Origin: CAVPCY01 sp963770765
GTDB taxonomy: Bacteria > Actinomycetota > Coriobacteriia > Anaerosomatales > PHET01
Direction of reading: 5' to 3'
Assembly (NCBI GenBank): GCA_963770765.1
Contig: CAVYQS010000008.1
Span: forward strand, 1-37,482
Length of the DNA: 37,482 nucleotides
Below the pieces are notes generated by a model. It did no database searches, was not told the origin of the DNA, and was given only the letters and a program-made list of their open reading frames with translations. Below, in pieces: positions 24,875-32,395 of the stretch; position 1 is the stretch's first letter, and every line of letters starts with the position of its first letter. Made by a program: the position numbers and the translations under genes.

Positions 24875-24975
24875 CTGCGTTGGGCTGGTGGAGATTCGGC
24901 GTGACGGCCGCACGCGGACATCGATGTCAGACCTCCTCGTCATAGTGGCGAGGTCGACTGAAAGGGGTGTTCGGG

Positions 24976-25722
24976 ATGGCCAAGAAAGGCACGCAGCCCG
25001 AGAACGATGAGGCGAAGCGCAGCATCCTCATCAACTTCGTGCTCGACAAGTCCGGCTCGATGGAGTCGATCCGCGAGGCGACGATCTCCGGTTTCAACGA
25101 GTTCAAGAACGACCAGGCCGCCGAGGACGGCGCCGCGTTCTTCACGCTCACACTGTTCGACACGTCGTTCCACACCGTGTGCGAAGCGGTGCCGATGCGC
25201 GAGGTGCCCGATCTCGACCATGGTTCGTACCAGCCGGGCGGGATGACGGCACTCTACGACGCCATCGGATACACGATGCGCATCACCGACGACTTCGTCT
25301 CCACCAACAAGCCCGATCAGGTGCTGTTCGTGATCATGACCGACGGCGCGGAGAACTCGAGCCGCGAGTTCACGCGTGATCGCATCTTCCAGATGATCCA
25401 GGACCGGCAGAAGCTCGCCTCCTACGAGTTCATCTACCTGGGCGCGAACCAGGACAGCTACATGACGGGGCGCGACATGGGGATGCGCGACGGCCGTATG
25501 CTCGACTACGCGGCCACCGCCGAGGGCTCTCGCGACGTGATGCGTCGGGCCTCGTACAACGTCAAGGCGCACCGCCGGCATGGTATGGCCATGACCGAGG
25601 AGTTCTTCTCCAAGGACATGGACGACCTCGGTGCCATCGACGCCGCGACGTGGAAGGCGATGAGCGCCGAGGAGCGCAAGCGCCACCTCGACGGCGGGGA
25701 CCAGAAACAGCGTGGTGCGTAG
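24976..25722 (+). CDS. VWA-domain protein
   Basis: A 248-aa cytoplasmic von Willebrand A protein. The metal-ion-dependent adhesion site is complete: DKSGSMES (DxSxS), the Thr of GGMTALYDAIG and the Asp of FVIMTDGAENSS. The C-terminal part has IYLGANQDSYMTGRDMGM and a charged tail. ATG at 24976 follows AAAGGGG by 8 nt. It resembles the tellurium-resistance/phage-type VWA proteins. It is monocistronic, ends before a strong GC hairpin, and is divergent from the XRE regulator. Role unknown; metal-dependent protein binding is the likely biochemical activity. Confidence 0.83.
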   Translation: MAKKGTQPENDEAKRSILINFVLDKSGSMESIREATISGFNEFKNDQAAEDGAAFFTLTLFDTSFHTVCEAVPMREVPDLDHGSYQPGGMTALYDAIGYTMRITDDFVSTNKPDQVLFVIMTDGAENSSREFTRDRIFQMIQDRQKLASYEFIYLGANQDSYMTGRDMGMRDGRMLDYAATAEGSRDVMRRASYNVKAHRRHGMAMTEEFFSKDMDDLGAIDAATWKAMSAEERKRHLDGGDQKQRGA

Positions 25723-25748
25723 GCGTGGCTGCCTTCATGGGGGGAGCG

Positions 25749-25776
25749 GGGCCCCGGCGCACGTGCGCCGGGGCCC
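25749..25776. terminator. 28-bp perfect GC palindrome
   Basis: GGGCCCCGGCGCAC followed directly by its exact complement GTGCGCCGGGGCCC, 27 nt after the VWA stop. No T-tract follows; GC-rich stems of this kind are common terminators in high-GC bacteria. The rest of 25777-25908 holds no gene. Confidence 0.55.
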
Positions 25777-25908
25777 TGCGGCGTCGAGCGGAGCCGGCCT
25801 GCAGACAGCCGTGCCCGATCTTGGACTTCGTGACCGGTGGTGCGCGCGGATCGCACGCTGGCGCACGGTGATCGAGGGGCGGACAATGTCAGCACGAAGG
25901 GAGTCGCC

Positions 25909-26484
25909 ATGATCGACCTCAGCACCTACGACATACCGGCTATCGACGCCGCTTGGTTCGTACGGCCCAACGGGTTCCAGGCGGCTCGGACGATTCACGG
26001 CATCGGACACACGCAACGTGTCTGGATCCATGCGATGGAGATCGCGGCGGCCCTCGACTTCTCGGGGTGGCAGCGAGAGGCACTGAGCCACGCGGCGATC
26101 TGGCACGACATCGGCCGGACAAACGATCACGCGGACTACTACCACGGCGCCAAGAGCGCCGGTCGCGTGGTGGGGCTCGGGCTGCACGAGGGTCTGCGGC
26201 CCATCGTGCGTGACACGGCTCTGTTCGCGGTGACCCACCACAGCGGATCCGAGGAGCATGCCGAGCGGGCCATCGCCTGGCTGGCCGAGCCGCAGCCGTG
26301 CGCCGACGTGTTCCGGGCGCTCAAGGATGCCGACGGGCTGGATCGAGTCCGGCTCGGCGATCTCGATCCGAGCTACCTCAGGTTCGACGTCTCGCACGAG
26401 CGGATCCCGCTCGCATGGGGGCTGCTCGATGCGACCGAGGCACAGTCGAACCCCTCCCCGCACGGGTTCGGGCCGGGGGAGTAG
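25909..26484 (+). CDS. HD-domain phosphohydrolase-like protein
   Basis: A 191-aa protein with the HD metal site in order: GIGHTQRVWIHAMEI (first His), SHAAIWHDIGRTND (the HD pair), AVTHHSG, and LKDADGLDRVRLGDLDP (last Asp). The spacing matches small HD hydrolases that act on nucleotides or other phosphoesters. ATG at 25909 follows GAAGGGAG. The next gene begins 5 nt after its stop, so the two form an operon. The substrate cannot be told from the sequence. Confidence 0.82.
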   Translation: MIDLSTYDIPAIDAAWFVRPNGFQAARTIHGIGHTQRVWIHAMEIAAALDFSGWQREALSHAAIWHDIGRTNDHADYYHGAKSAGRVVGLGLHEGLRPIVRDTALFAVTHHSGSEEHAERAIAWLAEPQPCADVFRALKDADGLDRVRLGDLDPSYLRFDVSHERIPLAWGLLDATEAQSNPSPHGFGPGE

Positions 26485-26489
26485 ACCCG

Positions 26490-27071
26490 GTGAAGGGTCG
26501 AGACCATGTCGTGGTCGCCGCGGTACCGGCGGCCGTCGCGTTGTGGGCAGCGCATGCTGGCGGGGCCGAGCTCGGGGCCGCCGCCTACCTAGGCGTACCC
26601 GTCGTGGCGGCTCTCGGCGCGCTCGCGCCCGACATCGATCACCCCACGTCGCTCATCGGCAACGGGATTCCGGCGGACCTCTTCGTCGGCGGACTCAGCG
26701 TCTTGTTGGCGATGGCGGGCGCGGGCTGGTATCTGTCGCGTTCGACGGCGATGCTGGGCGACGAGCTCCGCCATCTGCTCACGCAGGCGACACCGGTGGT
26801 CACAGGGGCCACCGTGGCACTGGGCGTGGGGGCGGGGCTTCTGGCCGTCTCACTGGTCGTCTCGCGATTCGTGTCACACCGCGGGCCGACGCACTCCCTG
26901 CTGGCAGGATCCGTCGCGACGCTCTTGGTCTGCGTGGGCTGTGCCGTCGCCGGATGGCCGCAGCTGTACGGCATCGCCTTCGGCTGGGGCTATGCGTCCC
27001 ACCTGATGGCCGACCTCCCAAGCCGAACCGGCCTCCCACACCTGCTGTGGCCCTTCGTCGGCAGAGGCTGA
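26490..27071 (+). CDS. YdjM/DUF457-like membrane metal-dependent hydrolase
   Basis: A 193-aa membrane protein with about five helices. The family's metal-ligand loops are visible: GALAPDIDHPTSLIG and SHRGPTHSLLAG, with a later WGYASHLMADLPSRTG. This is the LexA-regulated YdjM/DUF457 pattern of inner-membrane metal-dependent hydrolases. GTG at 26490 lies about 9 nt after GGGGGAG and 5 nt after the HD gene, an operon. Substrates of the family are poorly known. Confidence 0.82.
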   Translation: MKGRDHVVVAAVPAAVALWAAHAGGAELGAAAYLGVPVVAALGALAPDIDHPTSLIGNGIPADLFVGGLSVLLAMAGAGWYLSRSTAMLGDELRHLLTQATPVVTGATVALGVGAGLLAVSLVVSRFVSHRGPTHSLLAGSVATLLVCVGCAVAGWPQLYGIAFGWGYASHLMADLPSRTGLPHLLWPFVGRG

Positions 27072-27200
27072 TGCGGAGGATCGGTCCCCGAACCGTTCGC
27101 ATTTCGCCAGTCTGGTCGTCAACTGCCCGCGTAGGGTGCCGATACTCACAGTGAGGACCAACGCGCAGTCACCGGACTGTGACGGGGAAGGGCAGGTTTG

Positions 27201-28334
27201 ATGGCGTCATCAGAGGGAGCCACCAAGTTGTTCGCGGGTCGAATCGAGTCGACGATCCGGACACTCGCGGCACAGCGAGGCGCGACGGTACTAGAAGACG
27301 TGCTGCTGGATCTGGGGGAGCGAACCGAGTACTACGCCTTCGTTCTGATCGATCGCCACGGTCTGCTCGGCATCGACGTGCAGGTGTGGGCCGGTGCGCG
27401 GATCGAGGGGTCGAGTGGAGCCAAGATGTGGTCGGCTCAGCTCCAAGGAGAACGCCCGTCCAAGCTCGAGAATCCACTCACGGCCAGCTCGAGCCGCATC
27501 GGCTCGCTGACGGATGTGCTCGCCGCATGCGGCCGACGGCTGGGGCCGACCTACATCGCTGATCTTGCGGTGTTCGCCGGCGCGGATCTTTCGAAGCTGA
27601 ATCTGACTCCCGCGGAAAGGCTCCAGATCATCGATGCCGACGATCTCGCGGCGAACCTCTCGGCACGCTACGACTTCGCGACAAATCCGGGTGCCCTGGA
27701 GCTCGGAGAGGTCGGTGACCTGGCGTCGTTGCTGACGACGCTCAACCGCTTCGAGGATGCCGAGGTGCAGGCACGCCATGTGGGTCTGGTGAACAGCACG
27801 AGCGGTGGACTGGGTCGCTGGTTTGAGCGCCAGCAACGGGGAGTCCAAGTGAACGTCTCGAATGACGCGGTTGGGATGGCCCCGGTCGCCATGAGGCTGT
27901 CGGAGGACCGCTACCCTGGAGTCGCGCGGGCACAGCAGCAGGCACCCAAACGAAAGACGTCACCGATCGCCTTGATCGCCCTGCTCGTCGTGGTCGCGGT
28001 CACCGTGTGGATGCTCTTCTTCGGCGGACTTGCGGTGGCGCAAGACGCGCTGCTGTCGGTGCTTCCAAGTGGACAGGGCCCGCAACAGTCCGCGGCACCG
28101 TCTACAGCCGGCGGAGAACTCAACGACGCATCGCTCGCGACAGCCAAGGAGACCCTGAAGGACACCGCGCCAGACGAGTACAGCCGGGCCACCAACCTCG
28201 ATGCCCCCCTGGTCAACCAAGCTGAGGAGTTCACGTTGTACACGTGGACGTACGTGGATAAAGCCGGGCAGGAGAAGACGATCACACTGACGTTCGATGA
28301 GAGCGGGATGCTCCGCGGCGCCAATCGTCAGTAG
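27201..28334 (+). CDS. NERD-like domain membrane protein
   Basis: A 377-aa protein. Residues ~30-95 resemble the NERD nuclease-related domain (YYAFVLIDRHGLLGIDVQVW, MWSAQLQGERPSKLENPL). The usual E-x-K of that fold appears here as D-V-Q, so catalytic activity is doubtful. A central alpha region follows, then one membrane helix (PIALIALLVVVAVTVWMLFF) near residue 265. The ~90-residue C-terminal part ends YTWTYVDKAGQEKTITLTFD, a small beta domain that would lie outside. ATG at 27201 follows AAGGGCAGG. No partner gene is obvious. The domain call is by pattern only. Confidence 0.65.
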   Translation: MASSEGATKLFAGRIESTIRTLAAQRGATVLEDVLLDLGERTEYYAFVLIDRHGLLGIDVQVWAGARIEGSSGAKMWSAQLQGERPSKLENPLTASSSRIGSLTDVLAACGRRLGPTYIADLAVFAGADLSKLNLTPAERLQIIDADDLAANLSARYDFATNPGALELGEVGDLASLLTTLNRFEDAEVQARHVGLVNSTSGGLGRWFERQQRGVQVNVSNDAVGMAPVAMRLSEDRYPGVARAQQQAPKRKTSPIALIALLVVVAVTVWMLFFGGLAVAQDALLSVLPSGQGPQQSAAPSTAGGELNDASLATAKETLKDTAPDEYSRATNLDAPLVNQAEEFTLYTWTYVDKAGQEKTITLTFDESGMLRGANRQ

Positions 28335-28556
28335 CGCCGAGCTCGCCTAGCGGGTGCGGCTCACGGGGAGATGCCGGCGACGAAGGGACGCCTCGGTCAC
28401 GCCGGGCGTTTCGGCATCGTCGCTGCTGACGGAATCCAAGGCGCGACGTGGCGGAACGCGTGGGTTGCTTCGGTCGCCAGAGGACCGACGCGCGCGCATC
28501 CACCCCGCTGACGGTATGCTGTCGGTCACGCTGGAGCGAACCGGAGGGACGCGCCG
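28335..28556. other. Intergenic with a long-range inverted repeat
   Basis: No gene is supported. GATGCCG (28370-28376) and CGGCATC (28412-28418) could pair across 35 nt. It may act as a terminator or leader structure, but there is no T-tract and no tRNA-like fold. Confidence 0.25.
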
Positions 28557-29126
28557 ATGGAGTGTCGGGTGGGACGACTGCACGTGATCGCCGGGTGCAT
28601 GAGCTCGGGCAAGACCGGCGAGCTGATCAGGCTCCTATCGCGCCACGCGGTCGTGGGAGACTCGGTCGTCATCTACAAGCACAGCATCGACTCGCGCGAC
28701 GGCACCAAGGCGCGCTCCCGGCTGGGCACCGAGATGGAGGCGCGCGTCGTCGACTCTGCCGATCAGATCGTCTCGGACGGCTGCCGGGTGGTCGCTGTCG
28801 AGGAGGCGCAGTTCTTCGGTGACGCCCTCGTCGGTGTCGTGCGGCGGCTTCTGCGCGACGGCAATCTCGTCTATGCGACCGGTCTGAACCAGGACTTCCG
28901 CGGGGAGCCGTTCGGCGCCATGCCCACACTGATGGCGCTTGCCGACGACATCTCGCTCCTCACCGCGATCTGCCAGAAGTGCCACGCGACCGGGACGCGC
29001 ACGCAGCGCATCATCGACGGCAGGCCCGCCTCCTGGGATTCCCCGCTGATCTGGGTGGGCGGCGCCGACTACTACGAGGCGCGCTGCCCCGACTGCCACG
29101 AGGTTCCGGGCCGCCCCGAGCTCTGA
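28557..29126 (+). CDS. tdk: Thymidine kinase
   Basis: A 189-aa type II thymidine kinase that phosphorylates thymidine in the salvage pathway. The P-loop GCMSSGKT is at residues 13-20. IYKHSIDSRDG, then VVAVEEAQFFGDALV (Walker B and the DE/EE-x-QFF motif) and ATGLNQDFRGEPFG follow. The lasso and zinc site are seen as AICQKCHATGTRTQRI and ARCPDCHEV, four Cys/His zinc ligands. Length is normal for the family. ATG at 28557 follows GGAGGG by 9 nt. The catalytic site is intact. Confidence 0.95.
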   Translation: MECRVGRLHVIAGCMSSGKTGELIRLLSRHAVVGDSVVIYKHSIDSRDGTKARSRLGTEMEARVVDSADQIVSDGCRVVAVEEAQFFGDALVGVVRRLLRDGNLVYATGLNQDFRGEPFGAMPTLMALADDISLLTAICQKCHATGTRTQRIIDGRPASWDSPLIWVGGADYYEARCPDCHEVPGRPEL

Positions 29127-29204
29127 GCACGAAGTCTTCTTGCGCCCCCGACCAGGCAGGCGGATGATGTTCCCGCCCGGTCGGTCGAGAGTCAGGGGGA
29201 CTCT

Positions 29205-29579
29205 ATGCCCGTGTTCGTGATGTCGGGGTTGCTCTCCGTCACGCTCGCGTTCGTCTTCTACACATGGGGCATCTGGGGGGCCAGGCGCGGCGGGGAGATC
29301 AAGACCAGACACGTCGTCTTCCTGTGGCTCGGACTGATTCTGGACGCCGGGGGAACCGGACTGATGGCGATGCAGATCGGCTTCTACCGGATGGACATCC
29401 ACGGGATCATCGGCACACTGGCCATCCTGCTGATGCTCGTGAGTGCCGTGTGGGCGACGGTCGCCAAGAGCAGGGGAGACGAGGCGACCACGGCGACGTA
29501 CCTCAAGGCCTCGATCTGGGTGTGGGCGTTCTGGCTGCTGCCCTATCTCTACGGTTTCATCGCCAACCGCATGTCCTAG
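29205..29579 (+). CDS. HsmA-like (TIGR03987) four-span membrane protein
   Basis: A 124-aa protein with four membrane helices. The sequence VTLAFVFYTWGIWGARRGGE, LWLGLILDAGGTGLMAMQIG and HGIIGTLAILLMLVSAVWAT, with a terminal LLPYLYGF, matches the TIGR03987/HsmA family of small membrane proteins of unknown biochemical role. ATG at 29205 follows AGGGGGA. The next membrane gene starts 23 nt after its stop, so they may form an operon. Confidence 0.75.
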   Translation: MPVFVMSGLLSVTLAFVFYTWGIWGARRGGEIKTRHVVFLWLGLILDAGGTGLMAMQIGFYRMDIHGIIGTLAILLMLVSAVWATVAKSRGDEATTATYLKASIWVWAFWLLPYLYGFIANRMS

Positions 29580-29602
29580 ATGCCGGCATCGAAGGAGGCT
29601 TC

Positions 29603-30344
29603 ATGTCGTTTTGGAGTAGCTACTGGTGGCCCGCTGTCACGGCGCTGATCGGCTTCGTCTACGTGGGGCTGCTGCTGAATCAGTGGTTTCGCCGGCGTCA
29701 ACCGCACCAGCTGGCGTGGGCGTTCGGCTTCTTCCTCTACGGGGCCGCGGCTCTGATGGAGTGGTACTCGGAGTACACGCAGAACTGGGATCCGACCGTC
29801 TACCGGATCTACATCGTGTTCGCCGCGTCGATGGTGGGCTTCCTGGGGTTGGGCACGCTCTATCTCGTAGCGAGGAAGCGTATCTGGGGTCATATCTACC
29901 TGGCGTTCAACGTGATCATGATGTCGATCTTCCTGTGGGGGGCCTTCACGGTCGAACTCGACTACGCGGCGCTCCAGCCGGGCATCGTCGTGGGTGGCGC
30001 CGGCTTGGGATCGAGCGGATCGTTCCCCCGGATCATGTCGCTCGTCTTCAACATCCCCGGGACGCTGTTGTTGCTGGGCGGCTCGGCGTGGTCGGTCATC
30101 AAGTTCTGGCCCAAGAAGCAGTACCGCTACCGCGCCTGGGCCAACGTGCTGATCTTCGTGGGCACGCTGTGCATCGCGGCCGCCGGGTCGATGGCGCGCG
30201 CCGGGCTCACGGCCGGGCTCTACTTCGGCGAGATGATCGCGAGCGCCATCCTGCTCGCGGGCTTCCTGATGGCGAGCACGCTCGAGAAGGGTGCGACGAC
30301 GATTCGAGCAGGAGCGTCGCGAGCAGCGGGCGGCGGAAGGCTAG
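29603..30344 (+). CDS. Seven-span membrane protein, likely frameshifted tail
   Basis: ATG at 29603 follows GGAGG. The protein has about seven helices rich in Trp, Tyr and Gly, for example VTALIGFVYVGLLLNQWF, FGFFLYGAAALMEWYSEYT and FVGTLCIAAAGSMARAGL. The uninterrupted frame runs to 30427 but its last ~45 residues have no protein character. Removing one base near 30299 gives ATRFEQERREQRAAEG and a stop at 30344, a normal charged cytoplasmic tail and 246 residues. I favour 30344. No family was recognised. The arrangement with HsmA-like and CxxCH proteins suggests a membrane redox or sensing role, but only by context. Confidence 0.65.
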
Positions 30345-30449
30345 CGGTGGTGCCGGCTGGAGCCGGGCCGAGGGAGAGCGGGGTTCTTCGTGTGCAGCGA
30401 CGACAACGGGGCGGGGTCGGGACCTGACCCTCGGTCATTCACGCGCAAC

Positions 30450-30563
30450 ATGCTTCAGCCCATGCCGTTCGGCCGCAAGGCGAAGCTTGTGGTGCGGAAT
30501 ACCGCTATCAAGCTCAAGACGCGCGCTTCGTGCTGCGGCCACCCCGGCGAGCCGGGTTGTTGA
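30450..30563 (+). CDS. Cys-rich micro-protein with CCGHPGEPGC end
   Basis: A 37-codon frame: a basic, amphipathic N-terminal part (MPFGRKAKLVVRNTAIKLKT) ending RASCCGHPGEPGC and a stop at 30561-30563. The three Cys plus His could bind a metal or cluster. ATG at 30450 or 30462; no clear ribosome binding site. The next gene, a CxxCH membrane protein, starts 2 nt after the stop, which supports translation of this frame. No function is known to me. Confidence 0.5.
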   Translation: MLQPMPFGRKAKLVVRNTAIKLKTRASCCGHPGEPGC

Positions 30564-30565
30564 CG

Positions 30566-30823
30566 ATGAGCAGTCTGCCCCGTGAGGGCGAACCCGATGA
30601 CGCCGCCACTGAGCCCACGCCCAGCGGTGCGCGCAGGGTGATCGGCTGGGTAGCGGGAGTCGTCGTGGCGCTCGTGCTGGCGTGGGTCGTGGTCCATGTC
30701 GTCATAGCCCCGGTGAATCCGCGCCAGGAGGCGCCGGAGGATCACTACGAGATGGCACCGTGCTGGGCGTGCCACTTCGTCGCGGATTCGGTGCCGGTGC
30801 AAGAGGCGCCGGGCACGGAGTAG
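30566..30823 (+). CDS. Membrane-anchored CxxCH (possible monohaem c) protein
   Basis: An 85-aa protein. The first ~22 residues are acidic and Pro/Thr-rich; then comes one membrane helix (VIGWVAGVVVALVLAWVVVHVV) and a ~35-residue outer part with MAPCWACHFVADS. CWACH fits the CxxCH haem c attachment motif. With a single motif and no obvious distal Met beyond the one in YEMAPC, it is either a very small membrane cytochrome or a thiol/metal site. ATG at 30566 is 2 nt after the Cys-rich micro-protein, implying coupling. CcdA-like functions in this genome would support haem attachment. Confidence 0.65.
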   Translation: MSSLPREGEPDDAATEPTPSGARRVIGWVAGVVVALVLAWVVVHVVIAPVNPRQEAPEDHYEMAPCWACHFVADSVPVQEAPGTE

Positions 30824-30900
30824 CGGAGTCTACAGGGCGAGCGCGGTCGCGAAGCGCCTCGGACGGGGTCGGCACGGGGCTCGCTTGCTCCATACCTTGC

Positions 30901-31335
30901 ATGAAGCATCTCTACTCCATATCCGCTGTTGCGGCGCTTGTCGCGGTCGTGATCGGTGTTCCGTCTCTTGCCGAGCGCATCGCAGCCACGGACTCCAGCG
31001 CCTCGGCGCCGCTCAAGGTCTCATCGGCCAAGGCCCCTGCACAGAACAGCACCGAGGATGACGCCGTGCGTGCCTCCGAGGTTCTCGACGCGCTCCGTGC
31101 CGACTACCGCGATCTGGACGGGGTCACCGTCGTCATGGGCGAGACGCCCAAGGGCGAAGAGGCGGTCTCCTACTACACGGTGGGAGAGATCGTCATCGAT
31201 CGGGACCACACGGTGAGCATAGAGAAGATCCTCGCCCACGAGATCTGGCATGTCATCGACTGGCGTGACAATGGCCGTCTCGACTGGGGCGAGAATCTTC
31301 CGCCGACCAACGCGTCGGACTACGCTATCAACTGA
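30901..31335 (+). CDS. Small secreted HExxH metalloprotease-like protein
   Basis: A 144-aa protein with signal peptide LYSISAVAALVAVVIGVPSLA, a Ser/Ala-rich linker and a minimal zincin-type domain. IVIDRDHTVSIEKILAHEIW gives the edge strand and active-site helix, and HEIWH-VIDWRDNGRLDWGE contains the HExxH zinc motif with a downstream acidic residue. The domain is very short, like minimal gluzincin or SprT-like peptidases. ATG at 30901 lacks a ribosome binding site. It converges on a secreted repeat protein gene 8 nt away. Substrate unknown. Confidence 0.68.
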   Translation: MKHLYSISAVAALVAVVIGVPSLAERIAATDSSASAPLKVSSAKAPAQNSTEDDAVRASEVLDALRADYRDLDGVTVVMGETPKGEEAVSYYTVGEIVIDRDHTVSIEKILAHEIWHVIDWRDNGRLDWGENLPPTNASDYAIN

Positions 31336-31341
31336 CGTTCA

Positions 31342-31361
31342 CACTACCGCCACGGGTAGTG
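31342..31361. terminator. Hairpin between convergent genes
   Basis: CACTACC (31342-31348) pairs with GGTAGTG (31355-31361) around GCCACG. It overlaps the stop of the repeat-protein gene and follows the protease-like gene by 6 nt, so it could end transcription in both directions. No T-tract. Confidence 0.35.
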
Positions 31362-31700
31362 GCCGAACGGATCCGGAGCCTCGGGAGCCTCGCTCACGAC
31401 CGGGCCGGCTGTGTAGGGCGCGTAGGGCAGTTCGCTCAACGGCACTACCGGACCAGCGGTGTAGGGGGCGTACGGTCGGACTTCCTCACGCACGACCGGG
31501 CCTGCGGTGTACGGCGCATACGGCTCGTCATCCACTACCGGGCCTGCGGTATACGGAGCGTAAGGAGCGGCGAACGACGCGCCTCCGAACTCATCGGGGA
31601 CCGCGAACGCGGCTGCTGTCCCGAGAAGTACCAGCGCGACCGTCAGCGTGAGTGCCAAAGCGCTTCGCAAGGCATAAGACCGGACACTATTCGATGTCAT
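31344..31700 (-). CDS. Secreted PYAPYTAGPVV-repeat protein
   Basis: A 118-aa protein from ATG 31700, with AAGGAGG upstream. The signal is ALRSALALTLTVALVLLGTAAAFA. The mature part is almost only four copies of PYAPYTAGPVV separated by short acidic spacers (DDE, REEVR, PLSEL, SEAPEAPDP), ending FGHYPWR. The Tyr-Pro-rich repeats suggest an extended, possibly polyproline-like surface or adhesive protein. No family was recognised. The convergent neighbour is a secreted metalloprotease-like protein. Confidence 0.7.
   Translation of the reverse strand: MTSNSVRSYALRSALALTLTVALVLLGTAAAFAVPDEFGGASFAAPYAPYTAGPVVDDEPYAPYTAGPVVREEVRPYAPYTAGPVVPLSELPYAPYTAGPVVSEAPEAPDPFGHYPWR
31396..31568 (-). repeat. 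Four tandem in-frame repeats in the secreted protein gene
   Basis: Four related units of about 39-48 nt each code PYAPYTAGPVV plus a variable 3-5 residue spacer. The two units furthest upstream in the gene (31490-31568) are nearly identical in DNA. Confidence 0.7.
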
Positions 31701-31821
31701 CGTCAACACCTCCTTGTGCCGGCAGGACAAACCAATACACCTACTACGTTGCCGTCGCATTCGAACCCCGTGCTAACCGAGCATGAACTCTTGGGTACCT
31801 ACGTGTGTGGGGGTGCGCGAG

Positions 31822-32304
31822 GTGAGCGAGCAAGACACCGTGGTCGTCGGAGGGCTCGAGATTCGGCCCCTCGAGCGCGTGGTGCTGGTCGACGGGCACG
31901 ACGTGCCCCTCACCACCGCCGAGTTCGACATCGTCATGATGCTCGTGGAGCACCCAGGCTGGGTCTACTCGGCAGATCAGCTCTCCGGCGACCCCGTTGA
32001 GGGCGACCTGTCACCCGAGTCCGTGAGCGTGCTCGTCTCGCGTCTGCGGCACAAGCTCTCCGAGGCGGGTCTGTCCGACCTCATCGAGACGGTGCGGGGC
32101 TTCGGCTACCGGCTCCGTGCGCCCTCGGGTGCTTCCGAGGAGCGAACGGGCGACGCCACGGCGTGCGAACTGAGGGATGCCGCGTGGCAGCTGCAGGAGG
32201 CCGTGATCGAAGTCGAGCACTCCGGCACTCCGGCCCAGCAGCGCGCCGCGGTCGATGCGCTCGAGATCGCGCGCAGGATCGTCTACTCGGCACTGGCGGA
32301 GTGA
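31822..32304 (+). CDS. Stand-alone OmpR/PhoB-type winged-helix protein
   Basis: About 160 residues. The OmpR-type DNA-binding domain is clear: EIRPLERVVLVDGHDVPLTT, AEFDIVMMLVEHPGWVYSAD, VSVLVSRLRHKLSEAG, then LIETVRGFGYRL. There is no receiver domain. A C-terminal helical part follows (DAAWQLQEAVIEVEHSG, DALEIARRIVYSAL). GTG at 31822 is preferred because GGGGGTG lies 8 nt upstream; ATG at 31783 in the same frame is possible but has no site. It is an orphan regulator, not next to a kinase. Targets unknown. Confidence 0.78.
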   Translation: MSEQDTVVVGGLEIRPLERVVLVDGHDVPLTTAEFDIVMMLVEHPGWVYSADQLSGDPVEGDLSPESVSVLVSRLRHKLSEAGLSDLIETVRGFGYRLRAPSGASEERTGDATACELRDAAWQLQEAVIEVEHSGTPAQQRAAVDALEIARRIVYSALAE

Positions 32305-32395
32305 GTACGGCTCTCGCGAGTACATGCGGTAACCTATGGTGTCGAGCTCGGACCCGTGGCATCAGCCTGTCCGCCGCCAGAAAGGCCGTCCTGTC

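Noticed and set aside
28335..28556. tRNA or structured RNA gene in the gap before tdk
   Set aside because: No T-loop consensus or cloverleaf arms were found; only one 7-bp long-range inverted repeat.
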